Positions 43,765 through 54,023 of a DNA stretch of 64,000 nucleotides are shown here, one piece after another (position 1 is the stretch's first letter; each line of letters begins with the position of its first letter). The position numbers were made by a program, and so were the translations under genes. Where the stretch lies: NCBI RefSeq assembly GCF_017305915.1, contig NZ_JAFKJN010000027.1, positions 1 to 64,000 on the forward strand, in the 5' to 3' direction. The stretch is from Reyranella sp. (lineage in GTDB: Bacteria > Pseudomonadota > Alphaproteobacteria > Reyranellales > Reyranellaceae). The notes beneath the pieces are model-generated. The model made no database searches. It was not told the origin of the DNA and worked only from the letters and a program-made list of their open reading frames with translations.

Positions 43765-44499
43765 ATGACGACCACAGCCCTCATCACCGGAGCGACCAGC
43801 GGGATCGGCCGCGCGGTGGCCGGCAAACTGGCGCAGACAGGCGTTCACGTCATCGTCGTGGGCCGCAACGTGGCGCGTGGCGAAAAGACGATCGCCGACA
43901 TTCGGGCCGCGGGCGGCAAGGCCGATTTCATCTCGTTCGATCTGCGCGACGCGGCGAGCGCTCGCGCAATCGCGCGAAAGGCCGCCGAGTTGGGCGGCGG
44001 CCATGTCGACATCCTGGTGAACAACGCCGGCATCTTCCCGTTCGGCGCGACGCACGAGATGAGCGAGGAGACGTTCGACGACGTCTATGCCCTCAACGTC
44101 AAGGTGCCCTACTTCCTCGTCGCTGAGCTTGCGCCTGCCATGGCGCAGCGCGGCAAGGGAGCCATCGTCAACGTCTCGACGATGGTGGCCGATTACGGTG
44201 CGGCGGGCCTCAGCCTCTACGGATCGAGCAAGGCGGCCATCAATCTGCTGACCAAGGCGTGGGCAGCCGAATACGGCCCCAAGGGCGTGCGCGTGAACGC
44301 GGTCAGTCCGGGACCGACCCGCACCGAGGGCACGGCGTCGATGGGCGACGCGTTGCAGGACCTCGCGTCGCAGGCGCCGGCCGGGCGTCCGGCCGCGCCC
44401 GAGGAGATCGCCGAGACGATCGCGTTCCTGGCGTCCGACCGCGCCAGTTTCGTCCAGGGCGCAGTTCTGCCGGTCGATGGCGGCAGAACCGCTGTCTAG
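43765..44499 (+). CDS. Short-chain dehydrogenase/reductase (SDR)
   Basis: A 244-residue classical SDR. The cofactor motif is TGATSGIG (8-15), followed by NNAG, the catalytic YGSSK (Tyr-X-X-X-Lys) and the C-terminal SPGPTRT and LPVDGG. The length and motifs match NAD(P)-dependent oxidoreductases such as FabG or glucose dehydrogenases; the substrate is unknown. The ribosome-binding sequence AAGGAG lies nine bases upstream. It is divergent from lysR and probably controlled by it. Confidence 0.92.
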   Translation: MTTTALITGATSGIGRAVAGKLAQTGVHVIVVGRNVARGEKTIADIRAAGGKADFISFDLRDAASARAIARKAAELGGGHVDILVNNAGIFPFGATHEMSEETFDDVYALNVKVPYFLVAELAPAMAQRGKGAIVNVSTMVADYGAAGLSLYGSSKAAINLLTKAWAAEYGPKGVRVNAVSPGPTRTEGTASMGDALQDLASQAPAGRPAAPEEIAETIAFLASDRASFVQGAVLPVDGGRTAV

Positions 44500-44507
44500 A
44501 GCAACGG

Positions 44508-45701
44508 CTAGGGCGCGGCTTTCAATCCGAGCGACGCCAGGTAGCTCCAGCGCACCGTCGTCCTGGCGAAAGGCAGGCCGTCGAGATACTGGGCCATCGC
44601 CTTTTCGATCAGTGCGTCCGGCGGCTTCGCCTGCGTGCGGCCGTCGGCGAAGGCCACGATCTCGTTCCAGCCGTCGGGGCGCTTGATCGACACCACGGTC
44701 GAGGGCGTGTCGAGATTCTTGTAGGTCCAGAACGACCAGCCGATGCCGTGCGTCTCGTGCAGCGTGCGGAACTCGGCGTTCCAGTCATCGGTCAGCTCGC
44801 CGGTCTCGCCGAGGAACAGCGGCACGTCGTGGAGGTTCGCGAAGTTGAGATGGCGCTGGATCGAGTCGCGCTTCGTGCTCGCCCAGAACGAATGATAGGT
44901 GTAGGCGAGGTTGGCCGCGAAGGGCGGGCCGAACATGTCGAAGCTCGAGCTCCACTGCCCCGCCGCCAGGATCACGACGCGGCCGGGATCGACGGCACGG
45001 ATCGCCGCGGTGACCCGCTTGTAGAACGGCTCGAGCCGCGGGTTCAGCGTCGCGGTGTCGTGGTAGGGCGCGATCGGCTCGTTCAGGATGTCGTAGCCCA
45101 GGATCGTCGGATCGCCGGCGTAGCGCCGCGCGATCGCCTGCCACAGCTTCACCGTCAGATCGCGGTCGCGCGGCACGTAGAACATCAGCGGATAGCCCGG
45201 CCCGTCGTCGTGGTTGATGCCGGTCTGGCCGCCGGGGGCTGCGTGGAGGTCGACGATAGCGTAGAGGCCGGCCGCCTTCACCCAGCCCACCACGCGATCG
45301 AGCAGCACCCAGCCCGGCCCCGCCATCGTGCCGTCGGCGGTCATGAACAGGTTCCAGTGCAGCGGGATGCGTACGGTGTTGAAGCCGACCGACTTGATGA
45401 AGCGGATGTCGTCCTCGGCAATGTAGCGCTCGCGAAACTCGGTCCAGAAGGCCTTCGCGTGCTCGGGGCCGAGCAGGCGATCGAAGGCGCCGTAGATCTG
45501 GCGCGGCGACTTCGCCACCTCGAGCTTGAACATGTAGCCTTCGGGCATCAGCCAGTTGCCCAAGCTGATGCCCTTGATGTGCAGGATGCTGCCGTCGGGG
45601 GCGATGAAGTTCTTGCCCTCGGTGCGCACCAGCCGGCTCTCGGCCGGCGCCGGCGCCGCGAGCGCCAGCACCGCCATCCACACCGCGAGCAGCAAACGCA
45701 T
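44508..45701 (-). CDS. Secreted glycoside hydrolase family 5 enzyme
   Basis: A 397-residue protein with a signal peptide (hydrophobic 3-18, cleavage near PAPAES) and a TIM-barrel GH5 domain. The acid/base is Glu208 in DILNEP and the nucleophile Glu299 in FLGETGE. An RIPLHWN segment and a WSFWTYK strand complete the pattern. GH5 covers cellulases, mannanases and exo-glucanases; by eye the substrate is undecided. It is divergent from a GntP-type permease gene across 35 bases. Confidence 0.88.
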   Translation of the reverse strand: MRLLLAVWMAVLALAAPAPAESRLVRTEGKNFIAPDGSILHIKGISLGNWLMPEGYMFKLEVAKSPRQIYGAFDRLLGPEHAKAFWTEFRERYIAEDDIRFIKSVGFNTVRIPLHWNLFMTADGTMAGPGWVLLDRVVGWVKAAGLYAIVDLHAAPGGQTGINHDDGPGYPLMFYVPRDRDLTVKLWQAIARRYAGDPTILGYDILNEPIAPYHDTATLNPRLEPFYKRVTAAIRAVDPGRVVILAAGQWSSSFDMFGPPFAANLAYTYHSFWASTKRDSIQRHLNFANLHDVPLFLGETGELTDDWNAEFRTLHETHGIGWSFWTYKNLDTPSTVVSIKRPDGWNEIVAFADGRTQAKPPDALIEKAMAQYLDGLPFARTTVRWSYLASLGLKAAP

Positions 45702-45736
45702 GACGGCACTGTAACAGGCGCCTATGGTCGCGCGGC

Positions 45737-46903
45737 ATGATTCTCGCCGCCCTGCTGCTGCCGGTCGCCGTCGTTGCCGTCCTCGTCCTGATCCAGCGGC
45801 TCCGGGTCCCGGCCTTCCTGGCGCTGATGGTGGTGGTGGTCGCCTACGGCGCGGCCGCCGGCATGACCGCCCAGTCGATCGGCAAGGCGTTCGGCCTGGG
45901 CTTCGTCGCCGCGCTCGAGCAGGCCGGCCTGCTGGTCGTCGCCGGCGCGCTGGTCGGCCGCATGCTGATCAAGCAGCCGCTGCCCGGCCCCGCCGCGGCG
46001 ATCGCCGGCGCGCTTGCCGGACTCGGCGGCTCGGCCGCCGGCGGGCTGGCGCTGCTGCAGCCGGCGGGCCGCGCGATCGGGCTGGCGCTCGCCTTGCTTG
46101 CCGTCCACGCACTGGTTGCGCCCTCGCCGCTCGCCGTCGCCGCGGCATCGGTGCTCAAGGCCGACATTCGCACGATGGCCGGCATCGCGCTGCCCGTGGC
46201 GATCGTCGCGGCAGCAATCGGCTGGGGCCTGTTCGCGCGCGACGCTCGCCAGCCCGGCAGCCTCTCCCCCGGCTGGCTGGCGATCGCGGTGCCGATCGCG
46301 CTGCTGGTCATGCAATCGATCGCGCAGATGCCGAGCGAGCCGCTGGGCAAGGGCGGCGCGCGCGAGTTCTGGACCGGCATCAGCCGGCCGCTGATGCTGG
46401 CGGTGCTGGCGATCGCGCTGGCGGTGCTGCTGTCGCGCCGCTGGCAGCCCGGCGTGCTGGCCGACACGAGCTGGGCGCCGCTGCTGCTCACGGTCGGTGC
46501 CGCCGGCGGCCTGGCGCGCGTGCTCGACGAGACCGGCATGGCCGAGCTGCTGGCCGAATACATGCTCGATCCGCGGCTCGGCCTGCTGGCGCCGTTCCTC
46601 GCCGCGGCGACGATGAAGACGATGCAGGGCAACTCGCTCAGCGCCGTGCTCACCGCCTCGGGCATGATCGAGCCGATGCTGCCGGCGCTCGGCCTCGACA
46701 GCGCCCACGGCCGCGCGCTCGCCGCCGCGTCGGTCGGCGCCGGCTCGATCGCGATCTGCCACGTCAACGACCCGTTCTTCTGGATCGCCGCGCACATCGG
46801 CGGCCTGACGCCCGTGCAGGCGCTGCGCACGATCGCGCTCGGCAGCCTCGCCGTCGGCGTCGCCGCCCTCGGCCTGCTCGCCGCGCTGCGCGTGGTTCTC
46901 TAG
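45737..46903 (+). CDS. GntP-family permease
   Basis: A 388-residue permease of the gluconate:H+ symporter family with about eleven or twelve helices. The family motifs TMKTMQGNS and HVNDPFFWIAA lie in the C-terminal half. The substrate may be gluconate or another small hydroxy acid. The stop codon is shared with the convergent tctC gene: TAG on each strand within CTAG. Confidence 0.85.
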   Translation: MILAALLLPVAVVAVLVLIQRLRVPAFLALMVVVVAYGAAAGMTAQSIGKAFGLGFVAALEQAGLLVVAGALVGRMLIKQPLPGPAAAIAGALAGLGGSAAGGLALLQPAGRAIGLALALLAVHALVAPSPLAVAAASVLKADIRTMAGIALPVAIVAAAIGWGLFARDARQPGSLSPGWLAIAVPIALLVMQSIAQMPSEPLGKGGAREFWTGISRPLMLAVLAIALAVLLSRRWQPGVLADTSWAPLLLTVGAAGGLARVLDETGMAELLAEYMLDPRLGLLAPFLAAATMKTMQGNSLSAVLTASGMIEPMLPALGLDSAHGRALAAASVGAGSIAICHVNDPFFWIAAHIGGLTPVQALRTIALGSLAVGVAALGLLAALRVVL

Positions 46904-47871
46904 TCGAGCTTCACGCCGGAGGCCTTGACCGCGGGCGCCCACGCCTTGCGGTCGGCCTCGACGAACTCCTTGAAGCCGGCGCGGCCCGCCGGCGGCATGT
47001 CGAGGCCGAGGTCTTCCTTCCAGCGCTTCTGGATCTCGGGCTGCTGCAGGGCATCGCCGATCGCGGCTTCGAGCTTGGCGACGATCGGTTCGGGCGTGCC
47101 GGCGGCGCAGCCGACGCCGTACCACGAGGTCGCGACATAGCCCGGGATGGTCTCGGCGATCGCCGGGATGTCGGGCGCCGCCTTGGAGCGTTCGGCCGAC
47201 GTCACGCCCAGGCCCTTGAGCTTGCCGCCGCGCACCTGGCCCAGCATCGACGGCATGTTGGCGAACATCATGTGCACCGTGCCGGCGATCAGATCGTTGT
47301 AGGCGGGGCCCGCGCCCTTGTACGGCACGTGGATGATGTCGACGCCCGCCATCGCCTTGAACAGCTCGCCGCTCAGGTGCAGCGAGGTGCCCGGACCGGA
47401 CGAGGCGAAGGAATACTTGCCCGGCTCCTTCTTGCAGAGCGCGATCAGCTCCGCGACGTTGCCCGCCGGCAGGCTTTGCGTCACGCCCAGCAGGTTGGCG
47501 AGCAGCGCCACGCGCGAGATGGCGATGATGTCCTTGTCGGGATCGTAGGGCAGCTTGGTGTAGAGCATCGGGTTGAGCGTATGACTCGCCACCGAGATCA
47601 GGCCGATCGTGTAGCCCTCGGGCGCCGACTTCGCGATCTCGACCGTGCCGATATTGCCGCCGGCGCCGCCTCTGTTGTCGACCACGAACGACTGGCCGAA
47701 GGTCTTGGAGAGATGGTCGCAGATCAGGCGGCTCACCGTGTCGGTGCCGCCGCCGGCCGCGAACGGCACGACGAAGCGCACGGGTTTGCTGGGCCACGCC
47801 GCTTGCGCACGCGCCGCACGGAATGGCACGGCCGCTGCGAGACTGCCCAACACCACGCCACGCCGATTCAT
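46900..47871 (-). CDS. Tripartite tricarboxylate transporter substrate-binding protein (Bug/TctC family)
   Basis: A 323-residue periplasmic binding protein. A signal peptide (hydrophobic 8-23, cleavage near ARAQAA) precedes WPSKPVRFVVPFAAGGGTDT, the start of Bug proteins. The ligand loop SASSGPGTSLH-type segment and VPYKGAGPA are present. No TctA or TctB permease gene is nearby, as is usual for this large orphan family. The ligand is probably an organic acid. It converges with the GntP gene. Confidence 0.9.
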   Translation of the reverse strand: MNRRGVVLGSLAAAVPFRAARAQAAWPSKPVRFVVPFAAGGGTDTVSRLICDHLSKTFGQSFVVDNRGGAGGNIGTVEIAKSAPEGYTIGLISVASHTLNPMLYTKLPYDPDKDIIAISRVALLANLLGVTQSLPAGNVAELIALCKKEPGKYSFASSGPGTSLHLSGELFKAMAGVDIIHVPYKGAGPAYNDLIAGTVHMMFANMPSMLGQVRGGKLKGLGVTSAERSKAAPDIPAIAETIPGYVATSWYGVGCAAGTPEPIVAKLEAAIGDALQQPEIQKRWKEDLGLDMPPAGRAGFKEFVEADRKAWAPAVKASGVKLD

Positions 47872-47931
47872 ACGCTTCCTCCTGTGGAATTTGTTGGCCG
47901 CACATTATCTGCACCGCTAGCGTGCGGCCCA

Positions 47932-49194
47932 ATGGATTCGCCCCAGCCGACGGAAGAGCGCTCCGCACTGCGAGCGCTGTTGCGGCAGCCCGATTTCCTG
48001 CGGCTGTGGCTGGTCGGCGCCTTCGCCAACGCCATGCGCTGGCTGGAGATGCTGGCCTCGGGCCTGTTCGCCTTCGAGATCACCGGCTCGGCGCTGGCCG
48101 TTGCCGGCGTCGTCGCGGCGCGGCAGTTGCCGCAGCTCTTCTTCGGCGCCTTCGCCGGTGCCGTCTCCGAAGCGGTCGACCGCAAGCTGATCGTGATGCT
48201 GGCGCTGCTGGTGCCGGCCGCCATCGCCACCGTGCTGGCGACTCTCGCCACCACCGGCCATCTCGAGCTGTGGCATGTCGCGCTCGGCAACTTCGTCGCC
48301 GGCACGATGTGGTCGACCGAGATGTCGACGCGGCGGCGCATGGTCGGCGAGGTCGCCGGCCTGCGCATCATCCAGGCGATCGCGCTCGATTCCTCGACCA
48401 ACGCGGCGACCCGGATGATCGGCCCGCTGCTGGGCGGCATCACCTTCGAATGGCTGGGCATGAAGGGCGCCTACACGGTGACCGCGCTGGTGCAGTTCGC
48501 CGGCGCCTTCGCGCTCGCGGGCCTGGTGCATCGCCAGATGACGCGGCGGCTGGCGCTGGCGCGCATCCCGGCCGACATCGTCGAGGGTCTGCACTTTGCC
48601 AGGACCAAGCCGGTGATCCTGCTGGTCTATGGCGTCACCATCGTCACCAATGCCTTCGCTTTCTCCTATTCGGGGCTGGTGGCGCCGCTCGGCCTGGCCG
48701 CGTTCCAGGTCTCGCCCGGCCTGGTCGGCCTGCTGGCGGCGGCCGAGCCGACCGGCGCGCTGCTGGGCGGCGCGCTGATCGCGGCCGGCATCATGCGCAT
48801 GGATCGGCGGCTGATGTTCGCCGGCGGTGCCGCGATGTTCATGGTGATGCTGCTGATCGCTGCCCTGTCGCCGTCCTACTGGCTGGCGCTGCTGGTGCTG
48901 TTCGTCGGCGGCTTCGGTACCGCGGGCTTCGGCAACATGCAGACCACGCTGATGCTGACCGAGGCGCCGATCGAAGTGCGCTCGCGCCTGATGGGCATCG
49001 TCACGGTGTGCATCGGCACCGGCCCGCTGGGCGTCCTCGCCGCCGGCGTGCTGGCGCGCGAGATGGGGCCGCGCGGCGCCATCCTGGTGATGGCGACGCT
49101 CGGCCTGCTGGCGACGCTGGTGCTGGTGCTGGCACTGCGGCCCAGGCCGCCGCGCCCGCCGGACTTGCCTCCGGACTTGCAGACGGGCGCTTGA
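47932..49194 (+). CDS. MFS transporter, DHA3-type
   Basis: A 420-residue transporter with about twelve helices. The DFLRLWLVGAFANAMRWLEML and AVDRKLIVMLALL segments match the DHA3 (EntS/macrolide exporter-like) subgroup. Substrate unknown. It is divergent from tctC across 60 bases and followed by a methyltransferase gene ten bases on. Confidence 0.86.
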   Translation: MDSPQPTEERSALRALLRQPDFLRLWLVGAFANAMRWLEMLASGLFAFEITGSALAVAGVVAARQLPQLFFGAFAGAVSEAVDRKLIVMLALLVPAAIATVLATLATTGHLELWHVALGNFVAGTMWSTEMSTRRRMVGEVAGLRIIQAIALDSSTNAATRMIGPLLGGITFEWLGMKGAYTVTALVQFAGAFALAGLVHRQMTRRLALARIPADIVEGLHFARTKPVILLVYGVTIVTNAFAFSYSGLVAPLGLAAFQVSPGLVGLLAAAEPTGALLGGALIAAGIMRMDRRLMFAGGAAMFMVMLLIAALSPSYWLALLVLFVGGFGTAGFGNMQTTLMLTEAPIEVRSRLMGIVTVCIGTGPLGVLAAGVLAREMGPRGAILVMATLGLLATLVLVLALRPRPPRPPDLPPDLQTGA

Positions 49195-49204
49195 CCGTGC
49201 GCTC

Positions 49205-49996
49205 ATGTCCACAATGACCACCGCCCCCACACCGCAACCGTACGACCCGGAGCGCTACCGCTCGGCCGCAGCGCATTACGAACACGGCCGCGTCTCCTAC
49301 GCGCCGGCGCTCATTCGCCGTGTCGCCGAGGTCGTCGGCCTGCGTCGCCAGCATCGCGTGCTCGACCTCGGCTGTGGCCCGGGTCCGCTGGCGCGGCAGT
49401 TCGCTCCGCTCGCCCAGGAAGTGGTCGCCATGGACCCCACGCCGGAGATGCTGAATGCGGCCCGGGCGTTGGCGGGCGGAATCGCAAACATCCGCTTCGT
49501 CGCGGGCAGCTCCTACGAGCTCGACCCGGCGCTCGGCCGGTTCCACCTGGTCGTCATGGGCCGCTCCTTCCATTGGATGGATCGCGTGGACACGCTGAAG
49601 CGGCTCGACCGCATGATCGAGCCCGCGGGCGCGGTGGCGCTGTTCGCGGATTCGGCGCCCGCCATCCCGGCGAACGCCTGGCTGAAAACCTGGCAGGACA
49701 TCTGCGCCCGCTACGAGCCCAAGATCGGGGCCCATGCGCACGATCCCAACTGGATCCGCCACGAGGCGGTCCTGCTCGATTCGCCCTTCGCCTGGCTGGA
49801 GCAGTTCGGCGTCATCGAACGCCGTCCGCTCGACGTCGAGACCCTCGTGCAGCGGACATTGTCGATGGGCTCCACCTCGCCCGGGCATCTCGGTGAGACG
49901 GGGACGGCAGCCATCACGGCGGAAGTCAGGTCCGCGCTCGCCGACGTCCGCGAGGAGGTGGTGATGACCTCCGCGCTGGTGGCGTGGCGACCCTGA
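49205..49996 (+). CDS. Class I SAM-dependent methyltransferase
   Basis: A 263-residue methyltransferase with motif I VLDLGCGPGPLA near 52-63 and the post-I aspartate in VVAMDPTPEML. The C-terminal half resembles small-molecule methyltransferases. No substrate is suggested by the neighbours. Its stop codon is immediately followed by the stop of the convergent quinone reductase gene, with no gap. Confidence 0.86.
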   Translation: MSTMTTAPTPQPYDPERYRSAAAHYEHGRVSYAPALIRRVAEVVGLRRQHRVLDLGCGPGPLARQFAPLAQEVVAMDPTPEMLNAARALAGGIANIRFVAGSSYELDPALGRFHLVVMGRSFHWMDRVDTLKRLDRMIEPAGAVALFADSAPAIPANAWLKTWQDICARYEPKIGAHAHDPNWIRHEAVLLDSPFAWLEQFGVIERRPLDVETLVQRTLSMGSTSPGHLGETGTAAITAEVRSALADVREEVVMTSALVAWRP

Positions 49997-50974
49997 TCAG
50001 GTCCTGAGCAGCAGCTTGCCTGCGACATGGCGGCCCTCGAGGCGGCGGTGCATCTCGGCGGCCTCGCCGAGCGGGAACACGCCCTCGATCGGCACCTCGA
50101 GCCAGCCTTCGCTCAGGCCCTCCAGGCAATGCGCGACGCCGGCGGCCCAGGCAACCGAGCTCCGGTCGACATGGCCGAGATGCAAACGCGTGAAGGTCTG
50201 CGAGCGCGGCAGGATACGCTCGCGGATGTTCTTGAACGGCTGGCCCTCGGCCTCGCCGATGCTGATCACGTGGCCCATCACGCGCGTCACGCCGAAGGTG
50301 CGGTCGAGCATGGTGGCGCCGTAGGAATCGATCGCCAGATCGACGCCCTTGCCTTTCGTGAAGTCGAGGACTGCTCTTTCGAAATCCTCGGTGGCGATGT
50401 TGACCACGCGCGAGGCGCCGTATCCGAGCGGCCGCTTCTCCTTGCCCGCGGTGCCGGTGGTGCCGATCACCACGAGGCCGGCATGGACGGCAAGCTGCGT
50501 CACCATCAGGCCGACCCCGCCGCCGATCGCGTTCACCAGCACCGTGTCGCCCGGCTTCAGCCGGCCATGCACGTTGAACAGCATGTGCCAGGCGATCAGC
50601 GCCTGGATCGGGAAGGCCGCCCCGACATCGAAGGGCACGGCGTCCGGCAGCTTGATCAGGCCCGCCGCGCCGGCAACGCATTTCTCGGCATAGCCGCCGC
50701 CCTTCTCGGGGAAGGTCGCGACCCGGTCCCCGACCTTCACGTTGGTCACGCCAGCGCCGAGCGCCGACACGGTGCCCGCCACTTCGAAGCCCAGCACCAT
50801 CGGGTAGGTTATGGCGTGCGGATAGATGCCCTGGCGCACCTGCGTGTCGGCCCAGTTGCAGCCGGCATAGGCCACGTCGATCACGGCCTCGCCCGGCCCG
50901 GCCACCGGATCGGGCAGGTCGGCCAGCCCGAGCTGCTCGGGGCCGCCGGTGGCGTGGATCACGACTGCTTTCAC
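49997..50974 (-). CDS. NADPH:quinone reductase / zinc-less alcohol dehydrogenase
   Basis: A 325-residue medium-chain dehydrogenase of the QOR/crotonase-reductase group. The GroES-like half starts MKAVVIHATGGPEQ and contains NWADTQVRQGIY. The nucleotide motif AIGGGVGLMVTQLA lies near 172. The structural-zinc cysteines of alcohol dehydrogenases are absent. It is divergent from rutA1 and shares the 103-base gap with it. That gap also holds a weaker sigma-54-like sequence pointing at this gene. Confidence 0.88.
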   Translation of the reverse strand: MKAVVIHATGGPEQLGLADLPDPVAGPGEAVIDVAYAGCNWADTQVRQGIYPHAITYPMVLGFEVAGTVSALGAGVTNVKVGDRVATFPEKGGGYAEKCVAGAAGLIKLPDAVPFDVGAAFPIQALIAWHMLFNVHGRLKPGDTVLVNAIGGGVGLMVTQLAVHAGLVVIGTTGTAGKEKRPLGYGASRVVNIATEDFERAVLDFTKGKGVDLAIDSYGATMLDRTFGVTRVMGHVISIGEAEGQPFKNIRERILPRSQTFTRLHLGHVDRSSVAWAAGVAHCLEGLSEGWLEVPIEGVFPLGEAAEMHRRLEGRHVAGKLLLRT

Positions 50975-51004
50975 GTTTCCCTCCCGTAGAACTCACCGGG
51001 CCAT

Positions 51005-51020
51005 TGCAACTTCCATGCAA
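51005..51020 (-). promoter_or_regulatory. Weak sigma-54-like element upstream of the quinone reductase gene
   Basis: Read on the minus strand: TTGCATGGAAGTTGCA. It fits TGGCACG-N4-TTGCW at most positions but lacks the first G of the -24 pair, so it is doubtful. It lies 31 bases before the quinone reductase start. It also forms an imperfect inverted repeat (TTGCA and TGCAA). Confidence 0.25.
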
Positions 51021-51027
51021 GGGTCGC

Positions 51028-51043
51028 TGGCATGCCGCTTGCT
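51028..51043 (+). promoter_or_regulatory. Sigma-54 (-24/-12) promoter of rutA1
   Basis: TGGCATGCCGCTTGCT matches TGGCACG-N4-TTGCW at all but one position; GG and GC are exactly spaced for -24/-12. Predicted transcription would start near 51054, leaving a 24-base leader with AGGAGG (51067-51072) before the ATG. Escherichia coli rut genes are known NtrC/sigma-54 targets. Confidence 0.65.
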
Positions 51044-51077
51044 GCGCCGGCAGGTGTCGCGTGTACAGGAGGTCGTC

Positions 51078-52160
<1,083 letters not shown>

Positions 52161-52171
52161 ATGAAGCCATC

Positions 52172-52299
52172 CCTCCCCATTCATACGGGGAGGTGGCGCG
52201 GTAATCCGCGACGGAGGGGTCATCAGCCGCAGTCACGGTGGGGCTCATGACCCCTCCGTCGGCGCATGACGCCGACACCTCCCCATATGAATGGGGAGG
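52172..52299. repeat. Long palindromic intergenic repeat between rutA1 and the formamidase gene
   Basis: Outer arms of 24 bases (52172-52195 and 52276-52299; core CCTCCCCATTCATA) match with one exception. Inner arms GACGGAGGGGTCAT (52210-52223) and ATGACCCCTCCGTC (52247-52260) are perfect. The whole is close to a 128-base cruciform between two convergent genes. It may act as a bidirectional terminator and is unlike the other two repeat families here. Confidence 0.85.
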
Positions 52300-52304
52300 A
52301 AAGC

Positions 52305-53246
52305 TTACTCGAGCACGATCCGCGGGAAGTAGAACGACACCACCCAGTTCGGCACGTCGACGATCGAGCTGATGCGCAGGTCGGCGCAGACGCTGCACAG
52401 CATGTAGGCGTCGACCGGCGCGTAGCCGTAGCGCTTGCTGAGCAGGTCGATCATCTCCGACACGGCGGTGCGCGCGCCGGTCATCAGATCGGGGCCGATG
52501 CCGGTCGTCACCTCGTAGCCCTTCTTGTCGAAATGATCGGTGACCGGACCCCGCGTGGTGTAGCGCGGCATCTTGAGATGGGCGCCCTTCACCAGCTCGA
52601 GCTTCAGCGCGATGTCGATCGGGCTCTCGATCGCGGTGCCGCAGACCTCACCGTCGCCCTGGGCGGCATGCGTATCGCCGACCGAGAACAGCGCGCCCTC
52701 GACCTCGACCGGCAGCAGCAGCTCGGTGCCTTCGATGATGTCGCGCACGTCCATGTTGCCGCCGACATTGCGCGGTGGGACGATGCTGTGCAGCCCCGGC
52801 GCGGCCGGCGCCACGCCGATCGTGCCGGGGAACGGTCGTAGCGGCACGCGACCGCCCGGCCCGTACATCGCCGGCGTCAGGCCGGGATCGTAGTTCCAGT
52901 GATGGATCCTGGCCTCGGGGAACTGGTCGGCGAGCAGGCCGAAGCCCGGGATATTGCCGGTCCAGCCCCAGCCGGACGGCTTGAAGTTCAGCACTGTGAC
53001 CTTGACCGCGTCGCCGGGCTTGGCGCCGTCGATGAAGACTGGACCGGTCACCGGATTGACGAAGGCGAGATCGAGCTTGGCGATATCGGCCGCGGTCGAG
53101 GTCTTCGACAACTGACCCGACGAGGCGTCTTTGGTTTCGAAATGGATGGTCTCGCCCGGTGCGATCTTGAGGACCGGCTTGAAGGCGTTGTTCCAGCCAT
53201 GATGGATATGATCGCGATGGATCGTATGCTTGGCATGGCCGTGCAT
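52305..53246 (-). CDS. Acetamidase/formamidase family protein
   Basis: A 313-residue FmdA/AmdA-family amidohydrolase. Segments typical of the family are KPGDAVKVTVLNF, FPGTIGVAPA, VGDTHAAQGDGEVCGTAIE and the C-terminal SVCADLRISSIVDVPNWVVS. Members release ammonia from formamide, acetamide or related small amides. It is the last gene of a seven-gene minus-strand run with an ABC importer and a RutA-like oxygenase. Here it could hydrolyse the amide released by ring opening. Confidence 0.88.
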   Translation of the reverse strand: MHGHAKHTIHRDHIHHGWNNAFKPVLKIAPGETIHFETKDASSGQLSKTSTAADIAKLDLAFVNPVTGPVFIDGAKPGDAVKVTVLNFKPSGWGWTGNIPGFGLLADQFPEARIHHWNYDPGLTPAMYGPGGRVPLRPFPGTIGVAPAAPGLHSIVPPRNVGGNMDVRDIIEGTELLLPVEVEGALFSVGDTHAAQGDGEVCGTAIESPIDIALKLELVKGAHLKMPRYTTRGPVTDHFDKKGYEVTTGIGPDLMTGARTAVSEMIDLLSKRYGYAPVDAYMLCSVCADLRISSIVDVPNWVVSFYFPRIVLE

Positions 53247-53256
53247 CGGCGGCTCC

Positions 53257-54012
53257 TTACACGGCGACCGTGAGGGCGCCGTCGATCACGAGGTTGGTGC
53301 CGGAGATGCGGCTCGCCATCGGGCTGGAGATGAAGACCACGCCGTTGGCGACCTCTTCCGCCGTGCCGAACTTGCCGGTCGGATTGACCTTGAGCGTGCT
53401 GGCGAACAGGTCGGGCATGTTCTTCTCGATGTTCTGCCAGATGCCGCCGTCGAAATAGGTGTTGCCGGGCGACACGCAATTGACCCGGATGCCCTTGCCG
53501 ACGAGCTGGCGGCTCAGGCCCTTGGCGTAATGGATCAGCGCCGCCTTGATCGCGCCGTAGGAGCCGGCGGCGAAGTCGACCTCGAAGCCCGAGACGCTGG
53601 AGATCAGCACGATCGAGGGCGAGCTCGACTTCTCGAGGAACGGCACCGCCGATGCGACCGCGTTGACCGTGTGCATCATGTCGGTCTTGAACGACTTCTC
53701 CCAGCTCTCGGCCGAATCGCCGACTGCGAGCGCGCTGACGTTGCAGACCAGCGCGTCGATGCCGCCCAGCGCGCCGACGGAGTCGGCAACCCATGTCTTG
53801 AGCGCCTCGCCGTCGGCGACGTCGAGCGCGCGGCCGAACGCCTTGACGCCCCTGCCCTTGAGCGAAGCGACGGTCGCCTCGACCTCGGCCGCGTTGCGGG
53901 CACAGAGCGCGACGTCGGCGCCTTCAGCGGCGAATGTGTCGGCGATGGCGCGACCGATGCCCTTGCTGCCGCCGGTGACGACGGCCTTCTTGCCCTTCAG
54001 CCCAAGATCCAT
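53257..54012 (-). CDS. Short-chain dehydrogenase/reductase
   Basis: A 251-residue classical SDR. The motifs are TGGSKGIG (13-20), a degenerate CNVSA in place of NNAG, the serine of ISSVSG, YGAIK (Tyr-X-X-X-Lys) and SPGNTYFDGG. Substrate unknown. It sits ten bases upstream of the formamidase gene and twelve downstream of the ABC binding-protein gene. I start it at the ATG at 54012. Its place in the operon suggests it reduces or oxidises an intermediate such as an aldehyde. Confidence 0.88.
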   Translation of the reverse strand: MDLGLKGKKAVVTGGSKGIGRAIADTFAAEGADVALCARNAAEVEATVASLKGRGVKAFGRALDVADGEALKTWVADSVGALGGIDALVCNVSALAVGDSAESWEKSFKTDMMHTVNAVASAVPFLEKSSSPSIVLISSVSGFEVDFAAGSYGAIKAALIHYAKGLSRQLVGKGIRVNCVSPGNTYFDGGIWQNIEKNMPDLFASTLKVNPTGKFGTAEEVANGVVFISSPMASRISGTNLVIDGALTVAV

Positions 54013-54023
54013 GCATCCCCCGA

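Noticed and set aside
45724..47931. Long plus-strand frame running through gntP and tctC into the MFS gene
   Set aside because: Only the part from 47932 has family similarity; the rest is a shadow of other genes.
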